Shown here piece after piece: positions 63,936-64,000 of a DNA stretch of 64,000 nt. A program made the translations under genes and the position numbers. The DNA is from Alkalimonas delamerensis (GTDB lineage Bacteria; Pseudomonadota; Gammaproteobacteria; Enterobacterales; Alteromonadaceae). Under the pieces are notes generated by a model, which saw only the letters and a program-made list of their open reading frames with translations, did no database searches and had not been told where the DNA came from. Every line of letters starts with the position of its first letter. Position 1 is the stretch's first letter. The DNA lies in the NCBI RefSeq assembly GCF_030717955.1, contig NZ_JAUZVY010000006.1, forward strand, positions 239,140-303,139, read 5' to 3'.

Positions 63936-64000
63936 GGCGCCCTCGCTTGCAGATGAGCCTAAAGCTCTCAAAAAGCGATGAGAAGTGAAGCGGTTTGAAC

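Noticed and set aside
1..64000. CRISPR arrays, tRNA genes, prophage, integron or complete insertion sequence
   Set aside because: I looked for regularly spaced direct repeats, tRNA-like cloverleafs with GGTTCGAATCC-type arms, integrases and transposase genes and found none; small tRNA-like folds could be missed by eye.

Overview
The window is a chromosomal replication-origin region of a gammaproteobacterium. Gene content and order (atpIBEFHAGDC, parAB, rsmG-mnmG, oriC, mioC; mnmE, yidC-yidD-rnpA-rpmH, dnaA-dnaN-recF-gyrB, glyQS) together with fadBA, a PsrA-like site, Smg/DUF494, DUF1488 and TATACCC-type palindromic repeats suggest an Alteromonadales-type organism, perhaps of the Rheinheimera/Alkalimonas/Alishewanella kind. 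The genus is an inference; no 16S sequence lies inside the window, although the window ends in what looks like an rRNA operon leader.

Layout. 9-3571 (minus): a NatAB-like ABC exporter and a secreted TAP-like alpha/beta hydrolase whose N-terminal coding region carries a dispersed repeat. 3832-10783 (minus): the complete F-type ATP synthase operon with promoter and terminator. 10909-15152 (minus): parB, parA, rsmG, mnmG. 15240-15588: oriC, with three AT-rich 13-mers, several DnaA boxes and 14 GATC sites, bounded by mioC. 16064-25429: a block lying between mnmG and mnmE, which adjoin in many bacteria: mioC, a cold-shock-type DEAD-box helicase, two poorly characterised nuclease-fold genes (PD-(D/E)XK and NYN), thioredoxin 2, a SWIM/SNF2 helicase and a DASH cryptochrome. 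25567-29396 (minus): mnmE, yidC, yidD, rnpA, rpmH. 29540-29763: a MITE-like palindromic element. 29979-37056 and on to 39113 (plus): dnaA-dnaN-recF-gyrB and glyQS, with two parS sites inside recF. 39192-45342 (minus): a two-receiver response regulator, a diguanylate cyclase, tusA and fadAB. 45539-50335 (plus): slt, pepQ, trkH. 50339-54500 (minus): trkA, rsmB, fmt, def. 54624-57926 (plus): LysM protein, dprA, smg, zinc-finger protein. 58090-63690: purEK, tsaC, hemF, a truncated haemoglobin, aroE, DUF1488 and a gamma-carbonic-anhydrase-like protein. 63801-64000: tandem rRNA-type promoters.

Most of the window is housekeeping: replication initiation and segregation, the translation apparatus, ATP synthesis and tRNA modification. 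The unusual material is small-scale: a compound two-hairpin repeat (three copies) with GGA tetraloops that resemble CsrA sites; a degenerate receiver domain; a terminator that contains the ribosome binding site of the diguanylate cyclase gene; a divergent 5' overlap of a globin gene and aroE; and the PD-(D/E)XK/NYN pair, the best candidate for an undescribed accessory function. I found no CRISPR array, prophage, complete insertion sequence or tRNA gene.
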